A stretch of 64,000 nt of DNA. Source: Mongoliitalea daihaiensis. Its GTDB lineage: Bacteria; Bacteroidota; Bacteroidia; Cytophagales; Cyclobacteriaceae. This document shows positions 1-9,342 of the stretch, piece by piece. Each line of letters opens with the position of its first letter. The first letter of the stretch is position 1. A program made the translations under genes and the position numbers. The stretch lies in assembly GCF_021596945.1 (NCBI RefSeq), contig NZ_CP063779.1, positions 437,501 through 501,500 on the forward strand, in the 5' to 3' direction. The notes under the pieces were generated by a model, which had not been told where the DNA came from, made no database searches, and saw only the letters and a program-made list of their open reading frames with translations.

Positions 1-31
1 CCGTGTTTGTATATCGCCTACTCCATGAATT

Positions 32-652
32 ATGAGAAAAAATCTAGCCTACATTTTTGCGTTTATCAGCTGGTCTGCGGTGACTATGCAATATTGGATC
101 ATGTTGGAAGCCAGTCCACTCTCTTGGGGAGCGGCTACCATTCGTTTTTTTAGTTTTTTCACAATTCTAACCAATACACTTTTAGCGCTTTACTTCAGTT
201 CTCAGATTCATGGAGACCTTCACAACAGAGGAAAAATCTGGAAAAAGTCAGGCACTTTAACCGCTATCACTGTTTACATTTTGGTAGTTGGTCTCGTGTA
301 TCAAGTTGTTTTACGCAGTATCTGGGACCCTCAGGGAATGGCCCGGGTCACAGATGAGTTGCTACACACGCTCAATCCCTTACTAGCGCTTATATTTTGG
401 TGGTTGTTCGAAGACAAAAAAGCAGTTGAATGGAAGCAAGTCCCTTATTGGCTAATCTATCCCTTGGGATATTTTGTATACACAGTCATTCACGGGCAAA
501 TCTCTGGATTCTATCCTTATCCTTTTGTGGATTTGAATACGATCAGTGTAGGGCAATTGGGCATAAACTTTCTTGTATTGGCTGTTGTCTTTATGGCAAT
601 TTCAGGGTTATTGGTCTGGGTTGGGAAAAAGTCCAGTATGAGGCAAACATAG
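32..652 (+). CDS. Pr6Pr-like integral membrane protein
   Basis: This 206-residue, highly hydrophobic protein has about six predicted membrane segments and almost no soluble loops. The aromatic/Trp-rich pattern (FWWLFED, YWLIYPLGYFVYT, HGQISGFYPYPF) matches the Pr6Pr / FAR-17a/AIG1-like membrane protein family, whose bacterial members have no established reaction. The ATG lies 31 bases into the window, so upstream control cannot be judged. It stands alone: the next gene starts more than 300 bases downstream. The family assignment is by pattern recognition; function is unknown. Confidence 0.75.
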   Translation: MRKNLAYIFAFISWSAVTMQYWIMLEASPLSWGAATIRFFSFFTILTNTLLALYFSSQIHGDLHNRGKIWKKSGTLTAITVYILVVGLVYQVVLRSIWDPQGMARVTDELLHTLNPLLALIFWWLFEDKKAVEWKQVPYWLIYPLGYFVYTVIHGQISGFYPYPFVDLNTISVGQLGINFLVLAVVFMAISGLLVWVGKKSSMRQT

Positions 653-980
653 ATTTTTTAGATGCATTAATATTGCATTTCTTAAAAATTGATTCCCATA
701 GGAAGAACATATTCTATTTTAAAAATTCATTATTTTTTGAGAGACCTATCTTTTTATTATTCAGAAATTACGCAGTCGAAATGTTTCTTAACTTATTTAG
801 GATAGCATGGAATAGGAAGATAAAATTCTCCTTTTGAATGCATAAAATAATGAAAGTGTTTCATAAAGAGGAAATTAGATGTTAAATTTAGGAATATACT
901 AGAACTTGAAACTCTTGTCAAGCTATTTTTTGGCACTAACATCTCATTTAAACTAAATATTAATTGTTAAAAAAAATCCT
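653..980. other. Intergenic gap, 328 bases
   Basis: AT-rich spacer between the membrane protein and the PQQ-like propeller gene. An open frame running from inside the first gene into this gap has no homology-like features and looks like chance. I see no hairpin terminator, tRNA or repeat here. Confidence 0.6.
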
Positions 981-2849
981 ATGAAACTACAAGAAATATT
1001 ATCCATAACTCTGATGTATTCGCTAAAGAAAAAAATGCTCTTTTCAAAACCGAAAATTAACTCATTGACTTCGGTTTCCTATGGTCTTATTTTAGGACTC
1101 TTATTTACCTTTAGTGTGTCTCAAGTGTTCGCCCAAAATGGATCTGACTGGGTAATTTCCACTGATTTCACTCCAAGATACACTTCTTTTTCAAATGATG
1201 GAAAATACATCATTCTTGAAAATGAGAATCAATATCAAGTGTGGAACCTTCAAAGTAAGCAGCAGGTACTTCAAGGCAATTACCGTAACAAAGTGGGTCG
1301 AAGTATCCCTGGTGTTGGGTTGACCGAAGGAAGTGCTTTTCTTTTATTTGAGCAAGAGGAAATTTTTCTACAGTTTGATTACACATTAGCTTTTACAACA
1401 GCTACTGCATTTGACCTGAATAACGGAAAAGAAAAGTGGGTAAAAAATGACTTGGATATTGGTATTTCAACAGTGGAATCCATTTATCAGATTTTTTCAA
1501 ACGCACAAAGACTAAGCCAGGATAAAGAAACGCTTTCCGAAGTGACGTTTTCTGCTGTTACGGGAATAAATACTGTTTCCAAAAAGAATAATATTCCGGT
1601 CAGTTATGTAGGGCACGATGAAAGGTTGAATAAGCTAATCACGTATTTTCCCGAAAAAAATGCCATCGCAGTAAATGGCAAGGACGGGCTGCAGTTATTA
1701 GAGATCGATTCGGGTGAAGTTTTGTGGCAACAACCAGAATTAAAAGGGGGATTGGGAGAAGTGTTTTACGAGCCCAACAATGACTTGATTATTGCAATCA
1801 GGGTAAGTCAGACAGAGCTTCAAAACATAGCGGGAAGACCAGAAGTGCAGGCTTTGAATGCCCAAAATGGGGATTTGATTTGGAGTTTAAAATACAGTGG
1901 TGACTTTATCCCAAGCACAGCATTTGTCAGGGAGAATGTTTTGCTTCTACCATATTTTGGATTGACATTGATCGATATCACAACAGGAGAAGAAATGGAT
2001 AGTGATGTCAAAGAAGGTATGCAAAGACATAGAAGGATGTATAGAAACATGTCCGTTTTGGGGGCAGGCGGTGAAGAAGGAAATACCTTAGGCGACAACA
2101 GCTCTTATCCTTTAATTGACGAAAATAACATTATTCACTATGTAGTTGGTATGCAGGGCGGTAGACACATAGACCCGGATGGAAGCAGGAAGTCATATTT
2201 GCAGATTGATTTCAATACAGGTGAAATAATTCTTCATGAAGAAAAAATAGCTAGGCAAAACAACCGGGTCATTCAAGAGGAGTTGACAGGGGGTATGTTG
2301 TATTTGAAGATGACCAATGGTCTGTCAGGATCCTACATCGTGGCTTTAGATACCAAGAACGGGCAGATTGCTTTTGAAACAGAAAAAGTCAGTAATAGAT
2401 TGGGAACAGACTTTGATCCATTTGTATTGGATGGGGATAAAATTGTAGATGCCTCCTCACAAGGAATTCACACCTATGATGCCAAAACTGGAGAAACTCT
2501 TTCCACAATCAGTTATAAGAAATTTGAAGTAGGAAGATTGAAAAATCAAATTGCTTTTGATAATGGGTTAATTTTGATCGGAACCGACGGTGTAGCCATT
2601 GCTGACAATGAAGGGAACGTGCAGACGACTTTCGAAGGAGTCAAAGAAATCAAAGACCTAATTCTTACGGAAAAGGAGATCTGGTTGGTTGAAAAAAATA
2701 GATTTTTTAGAGTAGGGACAGAACCTATAGAAATTTTGGAAGAAGTGAAGTTTGACAAAAATGAAAATGTTTTTTTCAGTCCCGAAGGCACATATTTGGT
2801 TAGGGTAAATGCCACAGGACGGGAATTGAACATTTTTCAAATGGAATGA
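981..2849 (+). CDS. PQQ-like beta-propeller repeat protein, exported
   Basis: A 622-residue protein with an N-terminal hydrophobic segment ending in a likely signal-peptidase site (SVSQVFAQ). It is followed by repeated units of the type 'ALDTKNGQIAFETE', 'ALNAQNGDLIWSL', 'AFDLNNGKEKWV' and 'TYDAKTGETLSTI', the hallmark of PQQ-like (quinoprotein-type) beta-propellers. The units fill nearly the whole mature protein, so it is probably a periplasmic or surface propeller with no other domain, more likely a binding/scaffold protein than a dehydrogenase. The start is ambiguous: Met codons at 1014 and 1035 give a more normal signal peptide than the ATG at 981. It is transcribed alone. Substrate and partner are unknown. 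Confidence 0.8.
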   Translation: MKLQEILSITLMYSLKKKMLFSKPKINSLTSVSYGLILGLLFTFSVSQVFAQNGSDWVISTDFTPRYTSFSNDGKYIILENENQYQVWNLQSKQQVLQGNYRNKVGRSIPGVGLTEGSAFLLFEQEEIFLQFDYTLAFTTATAFDLNNGKEKWVKNDLDIGISTVESIYQIFSNAQRLSQDKETLSEVTFSAVTGINTVSKKNNIPVSYVGHDERLNKLITYFPEKNAIAVNGKDGLQLLEIDSGEVLWQQPELKGGLGEVFYEPNNDLIIAIRVSQTELQNIAGRPEVQALNAQNGDLIWSLKYSGDFIPSTAFVRENVLLLPYFGLTLIDITTGEEMDSDVKEGMQRHRRMYRNMSVLGAGGEEGNTLGDNSSYPLIDENNIIHYVVGMQGGRHIDPDGSRKSYLQIDFNTGEIILHEEKIARQNNRVIQEELTGGMLYLKMTNGLSGSYIVALDTKNGQIAFETEKVSNRLGTDFDPFVLDGDKIVDASSQGIHTYDAKTGETLSTISYKKFEVGRLKNQIAFDNGLILIGTDGVAIADNEGNVQTTFEGVKEIKDLILTEKEIWLVEKNRFFRVGTEPIEILEEVKFDKNENVFFSPEGTYLVRVNATGRELNIFQME

Positions 2850-3096
2850 GAATAGATGTTGGCTAAGTAAATATCCAGTCGGTTAAAAGAAACTAACGTG
2901 TACAAATGAGCATTAATTTACTCATCTCAAAGCATCTGCTAACAGTTATGAGTTTAGGAAAACTTTATCAACTTTTTAAGAACAGTTACTATCAATAGTA
3001 AGCATATGTGAGGGATTTTTGAAAAGTTAAGGGACATGGTTATTCTTTCAGTAGATGACATAGATTCAAATCCCAACATTTTTTTATCTTTAGACT

Positions 3097-4968
3097 ATGA
3101 AAAAATTGCTCTTTTTATCGCTGGCCGCATGCTCATTTTTGGCATTCAGCTGCAAACAAACCGAAACAGCTCTAGAGTCTCCTATGGAAGAACAACACAA
3201 GATCGTCGTGTACCAAGTGTTTACCCGCCTGTTTGGGAACACCAATACTACCAATAAGCCTTGGGGAACCTTGGAAGAAAATGGCGTTGGGAAGTTTTCT
3301 GACTTTACCGACAAAGCCTTAGAAGAAATCAAAGCCTTGGGTGTAAGCCATATTTGGTACACTGGCATTCCTCATCATGCGGTCATCAGGGATTATTCAG
3401 CCTACGACATTAGCAATGATGATCCAGATGTGGTCAAAGGACGTGCTGGGTCGCCCTACGCTGTGAAGGACTATTATCAAGTCAATCCTGACCTAGCAGA
3501 TGATCCTGCCAAACGATTGGAAGAATTTGAAGCCTTGATAGCACGCACGCACAAGCATGGGATGAAAGTCATCATCGACATCGTCCCTAACCATGTCGCT
3601 AGAAAATATGAAGGCAAAAATAATCCTGCTGGTGTGAGTGATTTTGGTGCGAATGATGACCTTACAGTGGAGTATCATAAGAACAATAACTTTTACTACA
3701 TCCCAGGGAAATCCTTTACAGTACCTGCTCCCTTGGACAATTACAAGCCTCTCGGCGGAGAAGTTCATCCGCTATCCGACGGAAAATTTGATGAAAACCC
3801 GGCAAAATGGACAGGAAATGGCAGTAGAGAAGCTCAACCTCATTTTTACGATTGGTACGAGACTGTCAAAGTTAATTACGGCGTACGACCTGATGGCACC
3901 AAAGACTTCCCAAGCCTTCCGGAAGGTTATGACAAAAAAGATTATCAGGCTCATGCTACTTTCTGGGCAGATAAAGAGGTGCCAGATTCATGGAAAAAAT
4001 TTAAGGATATCGCACTGTTCTGGACTGCAAAAGGAGTGGATGGATTCCGCTTTGATATGGCAGAAATGGTTCCGGTGGAGTTTTGGAGTTACATGAACTC
4101 CGCTATTAAAACAGCCAATCCCGATGCCTTCCTTCTCGCTGAAATCTACAACCCAAGAGAATATAGAAACTACATTCATTTAGGAAAAATGGATTTCTTA
4201 TATGATAAAGTTGAACTCTACGATACCCTCAAAAACATCATGCAAGGCAACGGCTCGACTGACAACCTCATTCCAATTCAAGCAGGATTGGCAGATATCG
4301 GGAAACACATGCTTCACTTCCTAGAAAATCATGACGAGCAGCGAATTGCCAGTCCGGAATTTGTCGGAAAAGCGGAAATTGCTAAGCCAGCAGCTGTATT
4401 GTCTGCGACCATTGATGCCGCTCCAATGATGATTTACTTTGGGCAGGAAGTAGGCGAACCTGGAGCGGAAGATGCAGGATTTGGAAAACCAAGCCGTACA
4501 TCCATTTTCGACTATATTGGTGTTCCACATCATCAGCGATGGATGAATGGAGGGAAATTTGATGGAGGACAGTTGAACACCTCCGAAAAAGAGTTGAGAG
4601 ACTTCTACAAACGCTTGCTCAACTTCACGCTTTATAGCCCTGCCTTAGCTGGGAATTACGCAGAAATTCACAGCCATAACCGCACAAATACCGAATGGTA
4701 CAATGACAAAGTCTTCTCTTTTGTTCGTTGGTCAGAAAAACAGCAATTAATCATCATCACCAACTTCTATAAAAATGACAGTTTTGGTTTTGAATTACAA
4801 GTACCTGCTGAAATTATACAAGCTTGGGGACTATCGGATGGCACCTCCATTTTGACCGAAAAATTGTATGGTCAAGCAAAGCCAGTGCTTACGATCCAAG
4901 CTGGAAAAGGGAGCCTTCGTGTAGACTTAAAACCTCTAGAAAGTTGGGTATTAGAGGTAAAAAAATAG
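3097..4968 (+). CDS. Alpha-amylase family (GH13) lipoprotein
   Basis: This 623-residue protein starts with a lipoprotein signal (lipobox FLAFSC at about residue 19), so it should be anchored to the envelope. The GH13 regions are all visible: DIVPNH (region I), GFRFD with the nucleophile Asp320, AEIYN with the acid/base Glu349, and ENHDEQR with Asp413. A small C-terminal beta domain follows. The likely reaction is hydrolysis or rearrangement of alpha-1,4-glucans, as in SusG-type or maltogenic enzymes. The exact specificity cannot be read from the sequence. No susCD or other starch genes are adjacent, so it is an isolated amylase gene. Its stop is 8 bases from the convergent selD stop. Confidence 0.92.
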   Translation: MKKLLFLSLAACSFLAFSCKQTETALESPMEEQHKIVVYQVFTRLFGNTNTTNKPWGTLEENGVGKFSDFTDKALEEIKALGVSHIWYTGIPHHAVIRDYSAYDISNDDPDVVKGRAGSPYAVKDYYQVNPDLADDPAKRLEEFEALIARTHKHGMKVIIDIVPNHVARKYEGKNNPAGVSDFGANDDLTVEYHKNNNFYYIPGKSFTVPAPLDNYKPLGGEVHPLSDGKFDENPAKWTGNGSREAQPHFYDWYETVKVNYGVRPDGTKDFPSLPEGYDKKDYQAHATFWADKEVPDSWKKFKDIALFWTAKGVDGFRFDMAEMVPVEFWSYMNSAIKTANPDAFLLAEIYNPREYRNYIHLGKMDFLYDKVELYDTLKNIMQGNGSTDNLIPIQAGLADIGKHMLHFLENHDEQRIASPEFVGKAEIAKPAAVLSATIDAAPMMIYFGQEVGEPGAEDAGFGKPSRTSIFDYIGVPHHQRWMNGGKFDGGQLNTSEKELRDFYKRLLNFTLYSPALAGNYAEIHSHNRTNTEWYNDKVFSFVRWSEKQQLIIITNFYKNDSFGFELQVPAEIIQAWGLSDGTSILTEKLYGQAKPVLTIQAGKGSLRVDLKPLESWVLEVKK

Positions 4969-4976
4969 GAGGCTAG

Positions 4977-6023
4977 TTACTTCCCTCCAATTATCTGTAC
5001 CCGAATATCCTCGTAATCCTTAAATGCTCCCACTAGCCAAATAGATTGCTGAAGCCGATTCATTTCGGCTTCAAATTTTGCTTGAGCAGGCGCAGAAACA
5101 GCAAGTAGTAAACCTCCATTTGTCTGAGGATCACACAGCTTAACCATATCCATACCCTGCACACCAGCGGTTTTCTCACTGTAAGCATTCCAGTTTCGAT
5201 AGGTATTATCCGGAAAAATAAACTGAGCGATGTATTCCTGAACGCCTTCAATCATAGGCAAAGCATTCATCTGTAAATGAGCGCTCAATCCGGAACCTTC
5301 TGCCATTTCTAATGTATGCCCCAAAATACCAAACCCAGTTACATCTGTCATCGCATGTACTTCAGGCATGGAACCTAGATGCATTCCAATAGAATTAACT
5401 TCAGCCGCATACTCCGCAAGCAATGCCTCATGTTCGGGGCTAATCTTTTCTCTTTTTAATGCTGTAGCCAATACCCCTATTCCCAGAGGTTTGGTAATAT
5501 AGATTAAGTCCCCGCTTTGTGCCGTACTATTCTTTTTTATCTGTTGTGGATGGACAGTCCCAGTCACCGAAAGTCCAAAAATCGGGTCCTTGGCAGCGAT
5601 GCTATGTCCTCCAGCTAGAGGAATGCCTACTGCTGCACAGACTTCCCGTGCACCACGCATCACCTCAGCAGCCAAGGAAGGGGAAATCTTTTCTACTGGC
5701 CAACTGAGAATAGCATTGGCAAAAATGGGTTTGCCGCCCATGGCAAAAACATCTGACACTGCATTGGCTGCCGCTATTTTTCCAAAGATGAATGGATCAT
5801 CCACAATGGGGGTAAAAAAGTCAACGGTATTTATGACCGCCAAATCATCAGACACCTGATACACGGCGGCATCATCCTTGGACTCATTGCCTACCAAAAG
5901 TTGTGCAAACACTGTTCTAATCCCATCCTCTTGTTCCAATATTCGATCGAGTACCGCTGGGGCAATTTTACATCCACAACCCGATCCTTCACTGAACTGT
6001 GTAAGCCTTACTTTTTCTTCCAT
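4977..6023 (-). CDS. selD: Selenide, water dikinase (selenophosphate synthetase)
   Basis: The 348-residue protein makes selenophosphate from selenide and ATP in the cytoplasm. The N-terminal catalytic motif GCGCK carries Cys16 and Lys19 (matching Cys17/Lys20 of the E. coli enzyme). Both cysteines are encoded by TGT, so this is the Cys form and not a selenoprotein. The AIRS-type motifs are present (AVYQVSDDLAVINTVDFF; GGHS; TDVTGFGILGH; CDPQTNGGLL). The ATG at 6023 lies inside the end of mnmH (16-base overlap), implying translational coupling. The partner indicates that its selenophosphate feeds tRNA 2-selenouridine formation. No selA/selB/selC is in the window. Confidence 0.97.
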   Translation of the reverse strand: MEEKVRLTQFSEGSGCGCKIAPAVLDRILEQEDGIRTVFAQLLVGNESKDDAAVYQVSDDLAVINTVDFFTPIVDDPFIFGKIAAANAVSDVFAMGGKPIFANAILSWPVEKISPSLAAEVMRGAREVCAAVGIPLAGGHSIAAKDPIFGLSVTGTVHPQQIKKNSTAQSGDLIYITKPLGIGVLATALKREKISPEHEALLAEYAAEVNSIGMHLGSMPEVHAMTDVTGFGILGHTLEMAEGSGLSAHLQMNALPMIEGVQEYIAQFIFPDNTYRNWNAYSEKTAGVQGMDMVKLCDPQTNGGLLLAVSAPAQAKFEAEMNRLQQSIWLVGAFKDYEDIRVQIIGGK

Positions 6024-7051
6024 GTCAATTCATTTTTTGTTTTCAACAGAATTTGCACCCCTTCGTCCCATTTGACATCCGTAAAATCTAGACTTTTCAA
6101 GATATTCGCATGATTATTTTCCAAGTCATAATCGTAGAATTTGTCGTAGTAGGATAAGATTTCATCGATCCATCGTGCGTGCAAGCCCTCTTCTAAAGCC
6201 TCTAATGCCAGCTGTGTCCGCAAACCTCCCAGTTTTTTGGAAAGCTTTTTTATAGCCGCTTGTAAGTCTGCTCTAGGTAAGGAAGCATATTCGGCTGCAA
6301 TATGTTTGATTCGTTGCTCTCTCGATTGAATAATCTCAATCATAGGTGCCGACTGCAGTTGAGTAAAAAAAACATCAGGTAAGATAACCGTCCCTATTTT
6401 TCTGCTTTCGTTTTCCACCCAAATGGGTTTATCCGCAGGCAATCCCCAAATTTCTTCCGCCAAAAGATTTTCAAAGTATTCATTGCTTGGTTGCGATAGT
6501 TGGCCGATACCTCCAAAGGCCGATCCTTTGTGATGGGCCAACCCTTCCAAATCAAGAATAGCCTCTCCTTGATTTTTAAGCTTCTGAAGTAACACCGTCT
6601 TTCCAACACCCGTACGCCCACCTAAGACTAGGAGTAAAAGTGGTTTTCTTACGCTTTCAAACGTAGCGGTTCGGTAGTTTTTATACCCACCTTCTAACCT
6701 AAAAACTTGAAATCCTACCATACTCAGGAGCCATGATAAAATTTGACTTCTCATCCCCCCTCTCCAACAATACAGTAACACTTTTTTCTTAGGACAAATC
6801 TGCATGGCTTCCTTCATGATATCTGCAAACCGAGGTCCAACCAATTCAAAGCCCTTGAGTACCGCTGCCTCTGAGCTTTTTTGTTTATAAATAGTCCCTA
6901 CGAGTTTTCTTTCTTCATCATTTAAAATAGGAAGATTGTAAGCCCCCACGATGTGGGCTTGAGCAAACTCCCCCTCACTCCTTGCATCTATCAGAGGTAA
7001 GGTAGCTCTCAGGGCTAAAAATTGTTCTAAACTTACAAGCTGTTCAGTCAT
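6008..7051 (-). CDS. mnmH: tRNA 2-selenouridine synthase
   Basis: This 347-residue protein (SelU/YbbB) replaces sulfur with selenium at the wobble 2-thiouridine of Lys, Glu and Gln tRNAs, using selenophosphate. The N-terminal rhodanese domain contains the active-site loop with Cys95 (YCWRGGMRSQ). The C-terminal half has a P-loop, GGRTGVGKT at residues 144-152, the arrangement of bacterial MnmH. It is the first gene of a two-gene operon and its end overlaps selD. Together they form a complete selenouridine module. Length and domains are typical; nothing is missing. Confidence 0.96.
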   Translation of the reverse strand: MTEQLVSLEQFLALRATLPLIDARSEGEFAQAHIVGAYNLPILNDEERKLVGTIYKQKSSEAAVLKGFELVGPRFADIMKEAMQICPKKKVLLYCWRGGMRSQILSWLLSMVGFQVFRLEGGYKNYRTATFESVRKPLLLLVLGGRTGVGKTVLLQKLKNQGEAILDLEGLAHHKGSAFGGIGQLSQPSNEYFENLLAEEIWGLPADKPIWVENESRKIGTVILPDVFFTQLQSAPMIEIIQSREQRIKHIAAEYASLPRADLQAAIKKLSKKLGGLRTQLALEALEEGLHARWIDEILSYYDKFYDYDLENNHANILKSLDFTDVKWDEGVQILLKTKNELTWKKK

Positions 7052-7261
7052 CTATCAAAGATTGGAATAATAACCTTACAAATCGAATCTAGTACATCCT
7101 TTTTTTATGAGAGTCAACCGTAAACCGAAGGGCCTTTGTTGGAGGGATACCTTGAAAAAAATGATGTGAATGAGCCTTATCCAAGCATTAGCCATCAACC
7201 CGATCAAACAAGGAGGACGAAGTACAAACTATCAATTGATTTGAGAATTGTGATCTTCCAA

Positions 7262-7290
7262 AAATAAAAAACCCCGAATTGTATCGGGGC
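7262..7290 (-). terminator. Rho-independent terminator after dps
   Basis: On the minus strand a CCCCGA / TCGGGG stem (7284-7289 with 7272-7277, six-base loop) is followed by a run of T residues (A-rich on the plus strand at 7261-7271). It lies about 30 bases beyond the dps stop codon. Confidence 0.8.
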
Positions 7291-7318
7291 CTTATTCCTT
7301 ATTTTAACGTGATTGATC

Positions 7319-7789
7319 TTACTTCAAATAAGCAGATAACATCCACACTACTTTTTCTTTCGCAGTGATATATTCACTCATCAAGGCATCAGTACCTTCG
7401 TCGCCTTGCTCACCTGCCAATTCCAATGTTTCTCTCTCCAACTCCAAAAGGCTATTCAAATTGTCACGAGTAATCTCCACCATTTGCTTGGCATCTGTAA
7501 CCAATTTTGCTTCTTTTATAACTGCGTGCTCGATATACTCTTCATACGAAGACAAAGGTCTTTCTCCCAAAGTCAGCACTCTTTCGGCTGTTTCATCGAT
7601 ATTGAGAGCGGCTGCATTATATAACTCCTCAAATTTTGCATGTAATTCAAAGAAGTTAGGTCCTGTGACATTCCAATGAAAATTTCTAAGGTTTTGATAG
7701 TATACCTGATAATTCGCAAGTAGGGCATTTAACTTCGATGCTAAAACTTTGCTGTCTTTTATTTTTAAACCAATATCATTTGTGCTCAT
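7319..7789 (-). CDS. dps: Dps-family DNA-protecting ferritin-like protein
   Basis: A 156-residue cytosolic protein of the Dps/ferritin-like fold. The motifs NFHWNVTG, FFELHAKFEELY and NIDETAERV hold the His/Asp/Glu ligands of the intersubunit ferroxidase site. Members oxidise Fe(II) with peroxide, store iron and may bind DNA as a dodecamer. The short N-terminus has a few lysines only, so DNA binding is uncertain. It is a single-gene unit with its own terminator. A Bacteroidota-type -7 box lies 39 bases upstream of the ATG. Confidence 0.93.
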   Translation of the reverse strand: MSTNDIGLKIKDSKVLASKLNALLANYQVYYQNLRNFHWNVTGPNFFELHAKFEELYNAAALNIDETAERVLTLGERPLSSYEEYIEHAVIKEAKLVTDAKQMVEITRDNLNSLLELERETLELAGEQGDEGTDALMSEYITAKEKVVWMLSAYLK

Positions 7790-7827
7790 AATCTTTATAT
7801 TTAGTGTTTGTTTACTAGCTATATAAA

Positions 7828-7835
7828 CAAATATA
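7828..7835 (-). promoter_or_regulatory. Probable -7 box (TAnnTTTG) of dps
   Basis: On the minus strand TATATTTG matches the Bacteroidota sigma-ABfr -7 consensus TAnnTTTG and sits about 39 bases before the dps ATG. A TTTTTG lies upstream but closer than the usual -33 distance, so only the -7 element is supported. Confidence 0.45.
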
Positions 7836-7928
7836 AGGCCATAGTGTCACAAAAACTAAATAAGGTCTATTGATAATAACTATGGGGAAAAGCAGTTTTC
7901 TATACAATGGGGGATTACCTATCGAAGG

Positions 7929-9179
7929 ATGGAACAAATGAAGCAGGCGCTACAGGATATCGGTATTTTGGACTTTTACCGTAATAAAAACACTATCAAA
8001 TGGCTGATTTTCATCAGTTCAGTAATCATTAGCTTTGGATCTATTTATTATACCAACTTACTGGTTGAGGAACTGCGCGAACGTGAAAAGCGTCAAATTC
8101 AATTATTAGCCAAAGCTTTGGAGTACGCCTCTATAAATACTGACAATTTGACATTTATCAACTCAGAAATCATTCAGCAAAATTATTCTATCCCTGTGAT
8201 CATAGCTGATGCGGCAGGCAATCCTTTGGATATGCGGAACATCAAGATTAGAAAAAATGCCAGCGATGAAGAAAAGTCAAAGATTTTAAGGGAAGAAATC
8301 CAACAAATGAAGGCGCAATTTGAGCCCATAGAAATCATGGACTCTTTTGTGTATTACCGTAACTCTGAGTTGCTAACCTCTCTTCGTTTTTATCCATACA
8401 TTCAGCTTTCGGTAATTTTGGTATTTGGTGCTTTGGCCTACGCAGTCTTTAACCAATCCAAGATTGCCGAACAGAATAGAGTTTGGGCTGGCTTGACTAA
8501 AGAAACTGCACATCAACTAGGGACTCCAATTGCTTCCTTGATGGCATGGCTGGACTACTTTAAGCACTCACCTTTTTACGAAGAAAACAAAGAGGTCATT
8601 CATGAGATGGATAAAGATGTGGTGAAATTACGGATGGTCACCGAGCGATTTAGTTCGATTGGAAGCAAACCTTCCATACAGCCTGAAAATGTTTTTATGG
8701 TCATCGATGAAGCCATCAACTACCTTCGGCCTCGCATATCAACTAAAGTAAACATGACTGTCAATGGATATGGTAATGACATCGATGCCATGATCAACAA
8801 GCCTCTCTTTGAGTGGGTCATCGAAAATATTTGTAAAAATGCGGTAGATGCCATGAAAGGACAGGGAAATATAACCATCAATATCATCAAGGAAAGTGAA
8901 AAATATGTCTTTGTGGACATCACTGATGATGGTAAAGGCATGGAAAAAAGCATATTCAAAAAAATATTTACACCTGGATTCACTACCAGAAAAAGAGGCT
9001 GGGGTTTAGGGCTTACCCTTGCCAAGAGAATCATCGAAGGCTATCACAAGGGTAAAGTATTTGTGAAAGAATCCGAGGTTGGAAAAGGTACTACATTCCG
9101 GATCATTCTTCAAGGAACCAAGGAAGGCATAGCTAAATTTCAACGAGAAGATTTTGTCGCGCAGGGCCTGAATAACTAA
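7929..9179 (+). CDS. Membrane sensor histidine kinase
   Basis: The 416-residue protein has two membrane segments (about residues 24-43 and 157-175) enclosing a periplasmic sensor loop of about 110 residues. A kinase core follows: the phospho-acceptor helix has His195 in ETAHQLGTPIASL, then the N box (NICKNAVDAM) and G boxes (DDGKGM, GWGLGLTLAKRI). The HQLGTP form of the H box is common in Bacteroidota kinases. No response regulator gene adjoins it, so the partner is unknown. The ATG at 7929 gives a normal short cytoplasmic start. Confidence 0.9.
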   Translation: MEQMKQALQDIGILDFYRNKNTIKWLIFISSVIISFGSIYYTNLLVEELREREKRQIQLLAKALEYASINTDNLTFINSEIIQQNYSIPVIIADAAGNPLDMRNIKIRKNASDEEKSKILREEIQQMKAQFEPIEIMDSFVYYRNSELLTSLRFYPYIQLSVILVFGALAYAVFNQSKIAEQNRVWAGLTKETAHQLGTPIASLMAWLDYFKHSPFYEENKEVIHEMDKDVVKLRMVTERFSSIGSKPSIQPENVFMVIDEAINYLRPRISTKVNMTVNGYGNDIDAMINKPLFEWVIENICKNAVDAMKGQGNITINIIKESEKYVFVDITDDGKGMEKSIFKKIFTPGFTTRKRGWGLGLTLAKRIIEGYHKGKVFVKESEVGKGTTFRIILQGTKEGIAKFQREDFVAQGLNN

Positions 9180-9263
9180 AGAACCTAAAGACTTTTCTTT
9201 ATTTATCAAACCTTCATTATTTTAAACTTGTAGCAGGAAACCCGATGCGTACATGGTTGGGTA

Positions 9264-9290
9264 AAGGGTGGATTTCTACTATCCACCCTT
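9264..9290. terminator. Hairpin between convergent kinase genes
   Basis: A perfect 10-bp stem (AAGGGTGGAT / ATCCACCCTT, seven-base loop) lies between the stops of two convergent genes. It has no clear T-run on either side, so it is a possible bidirectional terminator. Confidence 0.5.
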
Positions 9291-9342
9291 ATCCAATTGT
9301 CCCTAATTATACACCATCAAATTCATACTTCTAAAAAGTTAA

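Noticed and set aside
430-837. A 135-residue plus-strand frame overlapping the first gene
   Set aside because: It lies mostly in another frame of the Pr6Pr-like gene and continues into an AT-rich gap with no protein-like features.
5960-5985. A selenocysteine codon in selD
   Set aside because: The catalytic motif GCGCK is encoded with TGT codons, so there is no in-frame TGA at that site.
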